This document shows positions 32,960 through 45,232 of a stretch of 64,000 bases of DNA, in pieces. Made by a program: the position numbers and the translations under genes. The stretch is from Chondrosia reniformis (lineage: Eukaryota; Porifera; Demospongiae; Chondrillida; Chondrillidae), in assembly GCA_947172415.1 (NCBI GenBank), contig OX359198.1:7272401-7336400 (forward strand), read 5' to 3'. Each line of letters starts with the position of its first letter. Position 1 is the first letter of the stretch. The notes under the pieces were generated by a model. The model made no database searches. It worked only from the letters and a program-made list of their open reading frames with translations, and was not told the DNA's origin.

Positions 32960-34085
32960 TTCTAACCTTCATGAAGTATGAGTTCTATTATTCAATTTAT
33001 ACACTAAGATATGTAGAGGAGGAACTACCAGATGAACAATGACAATACATTATGAAAATATTTCTTTGTACACATCTGTAAAAACGAAATTGTTAAAGAA
33101 CTTTGAAAACTAGAATTTATTAATAACCTCAAATTTGACACCAATAAATACGAGGACAGCAACAACAGCCCCTACTACCACGGCTGCTATTGGCATGAAA
33201 CCTATTTGAAACTTGTTGAACAGCTAGGTTTCAAAGGGTACTCAAGTATGCATTAATTTCACGAGTTTCAAATTTTAACAGCCCCCTTTCCAAGTTTATA
33301 CATACTTTCATAGCTTTTGAAGCCCGGCATTTCAAAGAGTTTCAAATAGGTTTCATGCCTTCTGATAGCTGAAATTTGATCCTGTGATATGTTGGATCAT
33401 CTAGTGCTGCATGCATACAGTTTAGCAAACCTCATTTTTGACATCTTCCAGGTACAGTAATATGAACCATCTAAGGATAACTTTTGAGGCTGTAAAATTC
33501 CTTGTCCTGCAAGATTTTATATTTTACAGAGAGTTCGATGAATTACAAGAGGAAAAATAACAATTCTCCAACCCATTTGCTATTCTACCATCAACAGGAG
33601 ATAGGGCATATATTTTCATACAGGAGGAGACTTAAGTGTGTTTCCTATTAATTAATGTATGCATAAACTGTTTACGTATTAGGGACAATATTACATCAGG
33701 GTATAGGTAGAGTGATTTGTGCTAGGGTATATATATAATGTCTGCTAAGGTGAATTGTGTGACTGTAGCCTCATTATATATATAAACACTTTCTTGTTTC
33801 AATTCCATAGCAAAGCATATATAGCTTCAAACAATGCCATCTCTTACGTAATTTTATTTTTTTATTTTTTAAGAGATCTTACCTTGATCCAATGCACCTG
33901 AAGATATAGAAGTTGTAATTGAGAAGAAATGACATACTAAAGCTCCTGCAAGGATTATCCTACTAACGGAAAGTGCCACCATCCTTGGCATATCAGCATA
34001 GCTACTGAAGAACAGCTAACAGCTGAAACCCATTATATATTGGATTTATCAATTAGTCATACCTTCTAGTGGCGTATATACACTA
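32960..34085 (-). pseudogene. Collapsed duplicate of the VWA-sushi gene: promoter + signal-peptide exon + TM exon only
   Basis: 33887-33995 nearly matches the first exon of the complete gene ([20 protein letters not shown], ending LDQ|GTAAGATC). The upstream flank also matches, including TTTCAGCTGTTAGCTGTTCT and a TATATAAT box. 33123-33197 matches the TM exon (VVVGAVVAVLVFIGVKF), but the K-K-stop end is replaced by EVINKF. The VWA domain and all sushi exons are missing between them, and a MITE-like element (33192-33359) interrupts the start of the TM exon. The flank 32960-33135 is also a copy of 34140-34330, with a 59-bp segment inverted. It may be a dead remnant or a tiny two-exon membrane peptide gene; the splice acceptor for the TM exon is not evident. 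Confidence 0.82.
33192..33359. mobile_element. 168-bp MITE-like element with 22-bp perfect terminal inverted repeats
   Basis: Left end GGCATGAAACCTATTTGAAA (33192 on) is the exact reverse complement of the right end TTTCAAATAGGTTTCATGCC (ending 33359), extending to 22 bp. No coding capacity. It lies exactly where the TM-exon homology of the pseudogene stops. A clear target-site duplication is not visible; at most TT flanks both sides. Confidence 0.8.
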
Positions 34086-34331
34086 TATTGCCCCACCCTC
34101 CCAATCATTAAATCACATTGGTAAGCATATGATAATAACCTCAACTATAATTACATTGTTAACTTTATATGAAGCATGAGTTCTATTTATAGATATGTAG
34201 GTTTGTAAATTTTTATGTACAAAGAAATATTTTCAAAATGTATTGTCATTATTCATCTAGCATTCCCTCCTCTACCTGTAAAAACAATAAAATTGTTAAA
34301 GGACTTTGAAAGATAGAATTTATTAATAACT

Positions 34332-37300
34332 TCACTTTTTTGCAAATTTGATACCAATGAATATGAGAACAGCAACAATGGCCCCTACTACCACAGCCGC
34401 TATTGGTACTATGACTGCATATATGAGGGCAGGGTTGCATTCAAACACTGTAGAACATGTCTGCTCATCCACTTCTGCTGTGAAAGGTAGCGTAAAGTCA
34501 GTAAAACCAACAGTTGAATTGCAACGGATCTGTATATGGAGAAACAAGGATGAACAACAATTAGTGATCCACTATTATCCTTTGAAACTGGAGCATTTCA
34601 TATACATCTAACATGTACAGTTACCTGAAATTCATATGTTCCAGATTCACTGACACAAATCTCCAATTCATTTTGACCAATCAATGGAGTACTCTAGATA
34701 ATAGCATAAAATGAAGTATTTCAGCAATTTAATCTAAGTGGAACTTTAACCAGTGAACATTCTTACAATTTCCTCTCCACCTTTGTGAGAAATATCATCA
34801 GAAGGGAGTGCTGGTATATCCTGCAAGTTAACAAAATGTATAAGAAATTAAACAGTGCCTTTCAAATATATAGTTGATTATTAGCTATAAAGTCCAGTAG
34901 GAAACTGTTGACCTACCACGTTAGGGTCATCGCTAGGCAGTCTCCTGTAGACCACCTCACAATCTCTTCTGACACTGTGAGAATAGTTGAATATGCATTG
35001 GACGCAGGACTCATTCAGAGCAGAACAGGAACCATTGAAAGGTGGAAGAGGAACTACATGAGAATTGGAATGAGAGACAGTGTGTTCATGAGAATTGGAA
35101 TGGGAAACAGTGTGTTCATGAGAATTGGAATGAGAAACTGTGTTCATGAGAATTGGAATGGGAAACAGTGTGTTCATGAGAATTGGAATGGGAAACAGTG
35201 TATCCATGGGAACTGAATGGCATTTATTATCAAAATGATCCCAATATGTTGAGACGTGACTACTGACCAACACAAGTTGCAGCATTGCCACTCCAGTTCC
35301 CATCCGCCTGACAAGTTCTCATTTCTGATCCTCTGATTAGCTCATGATCAGGATCACATATGTATGTGGCATTTGACTGGTACACAGTACTAGTTCCATT
35401 GGAGTATTCAATTTGTGCATTTGCAACCATTTCAAGCATACCACAGTCCACAACTGCAAGAATATACAAAATTATGACCAAACCAGTTGATAGTTTACAA
35501 GTTTATAGTTTATAGTGAAATGCGGAGAAGCACTTACGTGGACATGTAGGATCTGGATCACTCCACTTTCCATCAGCCTGGCATGTTCTCACTCTTGCCC
35601 CGTTTAGTTCATATCCTACTTCACAGGTGTAGGTAATCACTGCCAGGTAGGTGTGTCCTGTGTCATTGTTTATTGCTCCATTAGCAATTACTGGAGGTGC
35701 TCCACAGTCTACAACTACATGGACAATTTAGAGAGCATGAGAGGAGAAGCTGTTTCCATGACAACAGTAGAAACATACTCTGACAATATGGATCTGATTC
35801 ACTCCATGCAACAGAGGTGTCATTGATTAAGCATGATCTCAGCATTGGTCCAATAAGAATGAAGCCAATGTCGCATTCATAGAATACGATAGACTTGTAA
35901 GTTGTATCCTTACTAATAGATACAGTTCCATTGGTCAACTGATTTGGCTGACCACAATCTAGAGCTGAACAGAAATACACTTACAGATTTATTGTGCAAT
36001 ATTGTGCAATATTCTTTGACTGCTTACGCATGCACATTGGTTCTGTTCCATTCCAGTCCCCACTCAGTTGACAAGTTCTTTGTTCATTCCCAATAAGCTG
36101 ATAGCCAGTGTTACAAGAATAACTTGCCACTGACTGCAAATTATTGCCTTCACTGAAAATAACATCTCCATTCTCCACAGGCGACAGAGGTTGACAGACA
36201 ATAACTGGATGGGATATTGTATATGACAAAGTAACCATCACCAACATATTTACCAACACAATGTCACATGGTACTGGGTCATAGCACAGCCAATAAACAC
36301 GTGTTACTTAACATACTAGAACACACTGGTTGCCTTCCACTCAATGTTCCATCTTCCTGGCAGATCCTCCCTGCAGACCCTACTAGATTGTATCCCATGT
36401 CACAGGCGTAGTTGACCACTTCACGATACGCAGTACCAGATACAGATACAGTTACATTTCCATTTTCAAGAGAATCAGAAAATCCTTCACAGACAACTCC
36501 TGTACCATACAATAATTGTGCTTGATAACGAGACTGTGGTTTATTAACACAAATTGACAATTAACATACGTTGACATTGTGGTTCACTTGGAAACCAGGT
36601 CCCATCCGGGAGACATTGACGGCTCAGAGGTGGTTCTAACAGAAATCCTGGCTCACAAGAGAATGAGGCAAACTGCCCAAATGTAGTTCCTCTACTTGTG
36701 TCCACTGTCCCATTTATTGGTACACTTGGAGTGCCACAATCAATGGCTTTAGAGGATAAGAATGAAGGAATCACGAATAGAACTATACAATTATCAGGAA
36801 GAACGTTTGTGTGCTACCTTGACAGATTGGTACTGAATCACTCCAGCTGCCATCGTCTTCACAAGTTAGAGCTGTAGAATTCATCCCTGAAGCTGTACCA
36901 TCTAGTGTATAACCAAAATCACAACGATATTCTGCACTGGACATGAATGAAGTTCCAAGAGTGTAGGAGAGCCAGCCATTTTCAATATTTGGAAGTGATC
37001 CACAGTTGACGGCTATAGTGACACACCAGCAATAAAATTGTACTACGGTTTAGTAGCTACATGCCTATCTATATACCTCTGCAATAAGGCTCATTGCTTG
37101 ACCAGTGGCCATTTGCAAGACATGTTCTGTTATCACTTCCGACAAGGTAATATCCCGAGAGGCAAGTGTACTTGGCCACAGAACCATAGTCAGTTCCATC
37201 ACTTGTGTTTACGTATCCATTTGTGATATCTCTCAAGCTTCCACAATCAATGACTAATGTCCGTCCATGCAGAAAAGAGATAAAATATAATCACAACTAT

Positions 37301-40300
37301 TGAATTAGTATCCATTGATATATAATACATAGATAGATAGGAAGATAGGTACGTAGGTAGGTGAGTGGGTGGGTGGATGGGTGGATGGGTGGATGGGTGG
37401 ATGGGTGGATGGGTGGATGGGTGGATGGGTGGATGGGTGGATGGGTGGATGGGTGGATGGATGGATGGATGGTTGGATGGATGGATGGATAGATAGATAG
37501 ATAGATAGATAGATGGATAGGTAGATAAATGGAGAGGTGGATGGAGAGGTGCTATAGATGGAGAGGTAGAGGGGAGAGAGAATCATTACCTGTACACATT
37601 GGTTGACTTGTAGGAGTAGACCAGGTTTCTGAAGCCTCACATGCAACCAACACATCACCATTTATTCTATAACCAGCATCACAGGTGTATATGGCAACAG
37701 ACTGATATGTTGTTCCTCTGCTTGTATCATCCATTCCATTTGTAAGCATAGAGGGAGTGCTACAGTCAGCCACTAGATACAAATTCAAATTCAAACATCT
37801 CATTTTTAGCCAGGAAAACCTTGAGCCATTGGCTACTATCCTAGGTACCCAGCAACAAAATATGAAGAGGTGGAGTTAACCACTAGATGTGTGTCACAAA
37901 GTTTACATTAGAAATCCATGAAATTAACTAGAGTATATCTATTGATATTCAGTTACCTTGACAACCAGGTGCAGAGCCACTCCAGGCTCCAGTATTCAAA
38001 CATGTCCTAGTGTTTGCTGAGTCTAACATGTATCCATCATCGCAAGAGTGCGTAGCAACAGAATTGAAGGCTGTGCCCGAACTATATGTAATGTCTCCAT
38101 TCTGAATAGAATCCAGCCCTCCACAGTCAATAGCTAGTTGAAGGAGAAGCAAGGACTGAGGTAATGTGACTGAAGTAGACCTCCTGAGGTCTCACCTTGG
38201 CAGGTTGGAGGTGTGGCACTCCAGAATCCATTTGACTGACACATTTGTACAGCAGTCCCCACCAGTTGGTAGCCAGGCATACAAGTGTACGTGATCTCAG
38301 AGGAATACCCTATTCCATTGTCCATATTGACTGCCCCATTAGTGGGACTAGCTGGTACTTGGCACCTTACAACTTTAGAGCAATAAATTGTATATAATTA
38401 TAAAATAGATCTCCATGGTGATTATGGAACACCTAGATATGAATTGCATACTTGTGCAATTGGGAGCATCCGACCAAGTTCCATCTGCCTGGCAGCTCAC
38501 AATGGAAGGAGTGTCTAGTGGCATTGTATAGCCAGTGTCACATGTGTAGTGAACTACAGATTTGTATGTGGACCCAGGACTGCTATCTGGGCTGGCATTG
38601 AGGACCACAGGTGCTGTACCACAATCCACAACTATTAAATTTTTGAGAAGGATTACATAATAATAATTAATCACAATAATAACAACAACAATAATTCATT
38701 GTATATAAGAGACGGATTTGTTACCTTGGCATTCTGGAAAGGTAGTCTCATTCCATGATCCACTAGAGAGACACATGACAACGTCATAAGCGGTTGTGAG
38801 CTCGTAACCAGGGTCACAGCTATATACAGCAGTGGATTGGAAAGCAGTATTCTCGTAGACAATATCTCCATTGGAAACTGGTGCCAGGGATCCACAATCA
38901 ATTACTACAAACATATTAAAGAAATGGAATACACTTTAGATTTTATATTGCCTTCATCTTCATTGTAGATAGTTGGGTCCTACTTCTGCAGTATGGCTGC
39001 TGTGAGCTCCATCTGCCATTTTCTTCACAGATCCTCTCGTTCACTCCCACAAGATCATAGCCTTCATTGCAAGTAAAATTGGCAATCGCTTCAAACACGG
39101 TACTGTCAACATCAACTTGTCCATTTAAAAGTTCTCCTGGATGGTAGCAGTCAATTCCTGTACACAACCAGTAATGTCCATAAATATAAATTTTGAGGAT
39201 TCTAAGTGATTCAGTTCACATGTCCTTACTTTGACATGTAGGAGCTGTGTCTGACCAATTCCCATTATCATCACATTGCCTAACTGGTGTGCCCTCCAGT
39301 TGGTAACCAGGGTTACACTCATAATTGATGATGGCAATATAATTTGTTCCTCTACTTAGATCTACTGTACCACTTGCAATTGGTCCTGGATCACCACAAC
39401 TTATATCTAAAGGGTAAATTAATATGTATTTGGTTACAAGGATGTCGTTAGCTATACAGTTGTCATTAGCTGAATTAAGGGATCTGCTTGAGAGAGATCT
39501 TCTCTGTAAATGCGTACTTACTTAAGCAAGGAGGCACCACGCCAGACCATGTTCCGTCTGCCTGACACATTCTTGTGTTAGTTACTGATCCAGGTTGAAA
39601 GTATCCACTATCACAGCCGTAGAGTACAGTATCTCCAAATGTTGTTCCATTCGGTATAGACACATAACCATTCTCAACAGAAGGAGGTCTTCCACAGTCT
39701 ACCACTGAACAGTTGAGGGGATCATATATATAATCATCACCAATGTGAGCTGTATCAAACCCTTCATTATATAGCACATACACAGACATAGTGGTTCTGG
39801 TCCACTCCACGATCCATCAGATTGACATGTCGTAGTTGCGCTGCCCACAAGTGTGTAGCCAGCAATGCACGTGTAGGTTGCTTCAGAGAGATATGTTGTT
39901 GTAGTCACCGAACTAGAGTAGGTTGGACCACTACCAGGTGCTCCACAATCCACAACTATGAATACAATTATTGAATATATTTAATGTAGTTGAAGAGTGT
40001 GCAATCTTGTTTTCACTCACGATTGCACATAAGTGGATTGGGAGACTCCCACATTCCAGTCAATGTTCCAGTGCACCTGAATAGACTGCCACTAGTGGCT
40101 ACATATCCTTCTTCACAAATGAGGACAGCTGAGGACCCGTATGCAGTGCCAGTATTGAACACCTCTCCATTAGGTATGGGTGGCAGAGTAGTACAAGTAA
40201 TTTCTGTTAGAAATTGAGAAAAAGAGCCACTACTCAATAATCTCTATGATACATACATAAACCATGGTTTAGCCTTGCGTACCACTGCATTCTCTAGTTC

Positions 40301-42971
40301 CATTCCATCCTGTGCTAGTACAAGTGCTCATACTATTTCCGATGAGCGTGAATCCTGTGTTACAATCATAAGTTACAGTATGTCCTATTTCCATTCCAGA
40401 ATTAGTGAAGTACCCATTTCCAATTTCTTCAGGATATTCACATGTAATTGCTATACATATTATGCAGAATAGGTAGGCAGATATACACTAATATGTTGCT
40501 CGTATAATATTTATAAGCTAAATAAAATTTAAAAACAACTGATTCCCATTCAATTAGGGTTAGGGTTAGGCATATGTATTTCTTTCAAACTGTGTCCTTG
40601 TAATCTACGTATATGCACAATATACATAGATTACATACATTGATAATCAAACACACCATATTTCTTACATGCTACATCTACTTTTGAGTAAAGGCCTATA
40701 GGGAACTAAACCTAGTGAGAGCTTTAGATGAGGATACAAGAGTTTTCTCCTTCTTCTCTTCTTCTCCACTGCAGCTCTTCCTGGGAATTCCATCCACTCT
40801 TAAGCCCTTCTAGATTGTTTTGTGAGTCCTTGGCTAGTATGCACGGATAGCACATCACTCACGTTGACAATACGGTTCCAGACCACTCCAACCATTATTT
40901 CCACAAGTTCTAGTTGGACTTCCAATCAGATTATAACGATTTGAACTACATGAATATGTTGCTATGGAACCAAAAGTTTGACCACTATTAAACGTGACCA
41001 TCAAAGGATCCTCTGGCTGAAGGAGGTCACAGGTGACAGCTAACATGTTAGAGTAAAAGGATAAAATGAAAGATCTCATATTCACATATATACATGTACA
41101 ATATACAGTAGGTAAATAGTTGCAGTATGCCACAGGAAAGTGAAGTGTAACTGTCTTTAAAATTATATCTATGTATATATGTATTAATACAATTAGCATG
41201 GAACAATGAGCTGGTTGCATGATTTCTAAAAATAATACTAAAGAGTTGCCGAGAAAAATTGTGAAATTTGTAACTATAGATCTATTCCACTGTGATGTCA
41301 TAGCTGGTTGACTCACCATCACATGTTGGGTCGGCCAGGGACCAGCTTCCACCAGCTGTACAATACCTAACAGAAGGTCCATCAATCCTGTATCCGCTAT
41401 TACATATGTATGTAACTACATCCAGGTACTCCTGGTTACCATGGTACTGGAACATGCCATCAGTAAGTGTTACACTTGGACAGTCCACAACTGAATGGTG
41501 ACGAAGAAGACAAGCTGTTAAAATAGAGATCAAATCATCTCAAATACCTTCTCTCACCATTACATTGAGGTGGGTCATCACTTGGTGTTATGGATTCATA
41601 CCAAACCACACCAGTGTCAAGGTATGTGCACAGTCTGAAAGGTACATCACTAGTAAAGTATCCAGTGTTACATGTATAGCCAATAACACTTCCCTCCAGC
41701 GTACGTGTGTTTGTAGAACTGAATATTCCATTGGGGATAATATCAGGATAATCACAGGTAGCAACTATATAAACACATTATTGTATATCATGTAGTATGT
41801 ACATATAAGATATATAGGGGGAGAAAGATTAAAAATTATTGTGAATGTTACAAACTGGATATAACATGTACGTATGTGTATATAATTGACTTGCCTACAG
41901 GATTTATATTTGTTTATACATATATTCTAAAAAACATTTTCCCATAGATACGTACTGTTGACAGAAATGTAAGGCTAAGACATATATACAAGGAACAACA
42001 TTAATATTTTAATAACATATTGTTGTAATCTATGTGAATGGTGTGTATGAATGTAGGACTACATAGCTTACCGCAAGGATAAATTTGAGTAAACAAAGTA
42101 TCAAAACTATCAGTAAAATCAAACACTCGAACAGTGGTTCCAGGCAACTCTGAAAGAGTGCCAGTTGAGGTGCCTAAATGATCCGCAGCAAACACTAGTA
42201 TACCATTTCTCCTGGCATTGATTGCTTCAGTAACAGCATCATCAAAGTCTGGTTGATCAGTATCAATATACATGATCATCATTACTTTAGCACTATAGGC
42301 TCGAGCTCCAAAGTCTGACTCAAAGATACTGGATGTAGCAACTTCTATAGCATTACTCAAATCAAATGTACCAGCTGTTGATCTACTCAGCATGGATATT
42401 GAATTTTGAATGTCACCCATGACGCCTGTAAATGGAACAGAACTCATTAGACTGACACTAAAGCCAACTATTCCCACTCTGATCTGATCTTCATTAATTC
42501 TTGCATCCAAATGAGTGACAATGGTTTCCATGGCAGCTGTCATATTACCAAAAGCAGCCAGACTGTCTGTTCCGAGTTGAACAGCAAACAGGAAGTCAAT
42601 AGGACCATGTGCTGGAGCTGTTCCACACGGGTCAATATCTACATATGTAGTTGAATAGGTTAAGATAAACTGAATGTATATACATCTAAATATATCTAAC
42701 ATACGTTGAATACTGTATAGATACTGGCACTGTTTATAAGTGTCTTCTCTATCTCTATCCCTGCATGTCCTTATCCCTATTTATCTATCTATCTATCTAT
42801 CTATCTATCTGGATATATATATTACTTGGATCCAATGGTTTTAATTTATAAAGAGATCTTACCCATATCCAATGGACTTGGAGATACAGAGGTTGTAATT
42901 GAGAAGAGGTGACATGCTAAAGCTCCTGCAAGGATTATCCTACTAATGGGAAGTGCCACCATCCTTGGCAT
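34332..42971 (-). CDS. VWA-sushi cell-surface receptor-like protein 1 (signal peptide, VWA, 22 CCP, TM)
   Basis: Type I membrane protein. Exon 1 (42863-42971) encodes a signal peptide ([20 protein letters not shown]). A VWA domain lies in about 42075-42640 ([32 protein letters not shown]). Then come 22 sushi/CCP exons, one domain each, between 41770 and 35265. Each has the four-Cys plan and Trp (for example [12 protein letters not shown]...[15 protein letters not shown]). Three short exons follow ([20 protein letters not shown]; then around 34800 and 34640-34690). The last exon 34332-34535 has the TM helix [20 protein letters not shown] and ends KFAKK. Single-domain exons allow exon shuffling. 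The VWA lacks DxSxS, so no MIDAS metal site. No cytoplasmic signalling motif is seen. The ligand is unknown; adhesion or allorecognition is a guess. Confidence 0.88.
35060..35220 (+). repeat. 30-bp minisatellite abutting a sushi-gene acceptor
   Basis: Units of about 30 bp (GAGAATTGGAATGGGAAACA GTGTGTTCAT), five to six copies. On the coding strand the true acceptor reads CCAATTCTCATGTAG, and the repeats read CCAATTCTCATGAAC. The array is therefore made from the branch/pyrimidine region of that splice site. Confidence 0.88.
37320..37550 (+). repeat. GGGTGGAT / GATA short tandem repeats
   Basis: (GGGTGGAT)n, then GATGGATG and (GATA)n runs, in the intron between two sushi exons of gene 1. Confidence 0.92.
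40554..40570 (+). repeat. Short interstitial telomere-like repeat
   Basis: TTAGGGTTAGGGTTAGG, just under three copies of the metazoan telomere unit, inside a sushi-gene intron and 75 bp from dispersed repeat copy C. Confidence 0.7.
40645..40830 (+). repeat. Dispersed repeat family, copy C
   Basis: ACACACCATATTTCTTACAT, GGGAACTAAACCTAGTGAGA, GATGAGGATACAAGAGTTTT and a 3' part CTGGGAATTCCATCC shared with copies E and F. It sits in an intron of sushi gene 1. Confidence 0.8.
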
Positions 42972-43045
42972 ACCAGCGTAGCTACTGAAGAACAGCTAAC
43001 AGCTGAAACCCTTTATATACTGGATTTATCAATTAGTTAATCACA
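42972..43045 (-). promoter_or_regulatory. TATA promoter of VWA-sushi gene 1
   Basis: On the minus strand AGTATATAAAGGG lies at about 43010-43022, roughly 40-50 bp upstream of the ATG at 42971. The box and the leader (TTTCAGCTGTTAGCTGTTCT) are conserved in the collapsed copy at 34005-34045. Confidence 0.7.
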
Positions 43046-43112
43046 CCTCCTAGTGACATAATATATACACTATATTGCCCATCCTCCCAATCAATACTAT
43101 TATTATACTCAG

Positions 43113-43222
43113 CATACATAATAATCTAATACACCATTGCTATGCCTACTCTGTGATATAAAAAGCCTATAGGGAACTAAACCTGGTGAGAGTTTGGGAT
43201 GAGGATACAGGAGTCTTCTCTG
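43113..43222 (+). repeat. Dispersed repeat family, copy D
   Basis: AATAATCTAATACACCATTG through TATAGGGAACTAAACCTGGT and GATACAGGAGTCTTCTCTGG; truncated 3' end, followed by the (CAA)n run. Confidence 0.8.
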
Positions 43223-43242
43223 GGTCATATGTAATCCTTAGC

Positions 43243-43281
<39 letters not shown>

Positions 43282-43852
43282 GCAACTGAAGCCTCTTTAA
43301 ACTATTAATGTAATCCATCAAATTTAGATACGTTTAGCATTCTACCACATTCAACATAAATGATTGCATTCAAACAGTATGATGTAGAAATGTAACTAGT
43401 ACTCTATACTCTCACAAGAAACAGTTACTATATATATATATAAATGTACAAAGATAATCAGAAGTAGTAAATATGTACTAAATGTGTACAAATACAGTAA
43501 CTAGCCCAATCCTGTGAAGGCCTATATACTTAATTTGATAGACTGTATACTTATCAGGGCTGGTTAACTGTAGGTTTTAATTTTAACTCAATCAATCGCT
43601 CATTCACTGATGGAAAAAATATACTTATCAAACTACATACTTATATATACCAAGATTACATAAGAGATATATACTATGTTTGCAATGTGTACGTATATAC
43701 AGCATGTACATATTTACATATACTGTAAAAAAACATTATTTTAAATCTCTATTTTAATTCCTTCCAATTGTGATAAGTAGTCATCATTATTTTGTGTATT
43801 AAATAAGTCAATTAAAGTGCTTTTGACAAGAAGATTATAGCAAATACTGTAT

Positions 43853-44066
43853 GCTAGCAACTATTGTACGCTAGCAATTATTGTACACTAGCAACTATTG
43901 TACACTAGCAACTATTGTACACTAGCAACTATTGTACACTAGCAACTATTGTACACTAACAACTATTGTACGCTAGCAATTATTGTACACTAGCAACTAT
44001 TGTACACTAGCAACTATTGTACACTAACAACTATTGTACACTAGCAACTATTGTACTCTAGCAACT
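43853..44066 (+). repeat. 17-bp tandem array
   Basis: About 12 copies of ACTATTGTACACTAGCA with variants (TACGC, CTAAC). Each unit has the palindrome TTGTACA-like core. It directly precedes the flank segment shared with 56742. Confidence 0.88.
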
Positions 44067-44069
44067 AGG

Positions 44070-44200
44070 TTTTACTGTTGCTATGCAATTGGCATTCACA
44101 GGCAATAGCAAGCATATCTTACACTAGATATTTAAATAGTGATCATATGCGATCAGAAACTTAATAAAGGAGGTGGATGAACTAATAGATTCCAAAGTTA
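44070..44200 (-). repeat. Duplicated 5'-flank segment of the VWA-sushi genes (copy 1)
   Basis: TTGCTATGCAATTGGCATTC and CAATAGCAAGCATATCTTAC ACTAGATA recur almost unchanged at 56742-56870, upstream of the second gene. This indicates that flanking DNA was copied with the gene. Confidence 0.8.
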
Positions 44201-44702
44201 CCAAGCCCGATATTCTTGTGATATATAATATGTATATACCTATGTATATATAGGTATATATATATAATTGTGAATTAATAAAAATGGCAATTAGGTGACA
44301 TGAAGAAAATAAGTAATAATTATACAATGATTATATGATAAATCAAATACATACCAATATATACAATAAATGTATACATAGAGACTATTATTACTGAAAT
44401 GTATGTGTATAGGTTAAGTGAAGACATTATTGAGATTGTGAGGAAGTGCTTTAAGTGATAAACTGTAGTTACAACCGTAAAATGTGCAGGAATATTTGTA
44501 AAATATGTACATACATACATCTACAATAAGAATCCAGTATATTTAAAAAGAGCCAGCCTCTCTCAGTTAACAACAACAATAGCAGATTTGATGTACCCAA
44601 GAGGAAACAAAGACCTCAAAGTTTCATTACATTCACACGCATACTTGCATTGGTTACTGGGGTCTTGTAACTTGCACACATGGAAGATGGTATGGAAGAT
44701 GT

Positions 44703-44936
44703 GAGATACCATTTTCCTACATGCTATGCCTATTCTGTAAAATAGCCTATAGGGGAACTAAACCTGAAGAGAGCTTTGGATGAAGATACAGGAGTCTTTT
44801 CTTCCTTCTTTTTCCTTCATCTTCTTCTCCATTGGTCAGACAGCCATTTCTGGGAATTCCACCCTTCATCAGTGATCCTGGGAGTTTTTGTCATTTTCTT
44901 TTTCTTTATCTTGATCTTCTGTGAATCCTATGGAAG
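44703..44936 (+). repeat. Dispersed repeat family, copy E (longest)
   Basis: Runs from ATACCATTTTCCTACATGCT through GGGGAACTAAACCTGAAGAG to TGGTCAGACAGCCATTTCTG, CATCAGTGATCCTGGGAG and a final ATCTTGATCTTCTGTGAATC. No ORF. It matches copy F (49131-49362, inverted) over the full length, so this is probably close to the complete element of about 230 bp. Confidence 0.85.
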
Positions 44937-45089
44937 ATGTAAGTTTTAATATAATGTTAACCACATCTGATGCAAGTGTTAATGTAATGTTAATCACATC
45001 TGTAGAGAAGGAACACTGACTTCCACATTCAATAATGAATTTGCTGGGAGAAATGGAATATGCTCAAATGTTAATAGTGTTAGTGTTAC

Positions 45090-45232
45090 CTTCAAGTTGA
45101 CATGTTGATATACTATACATACATATGTATACACTACAAATGCCATGCAAGTTAGAGTTGTAGACATCATCCCTGATACTGTACCATCTAGCGTATAACA
45201 AAAGTAGCTGCATTATATTATATACGTAATTG
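45090..45232 (-). pseudogene. Relic sushi exon
   Basis: CAAGTTAGAGTTGTAGACAT CATCCCTGATACTGTACCAT closely resembles the gene 1 sushi exon at 36870-36930 (CAAGTTAGAGCTGTAGAATT). The reading frame is broken and flanking splice signals have decayed. It marks a lost copy between the two full genes. Confidence 0.75.
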
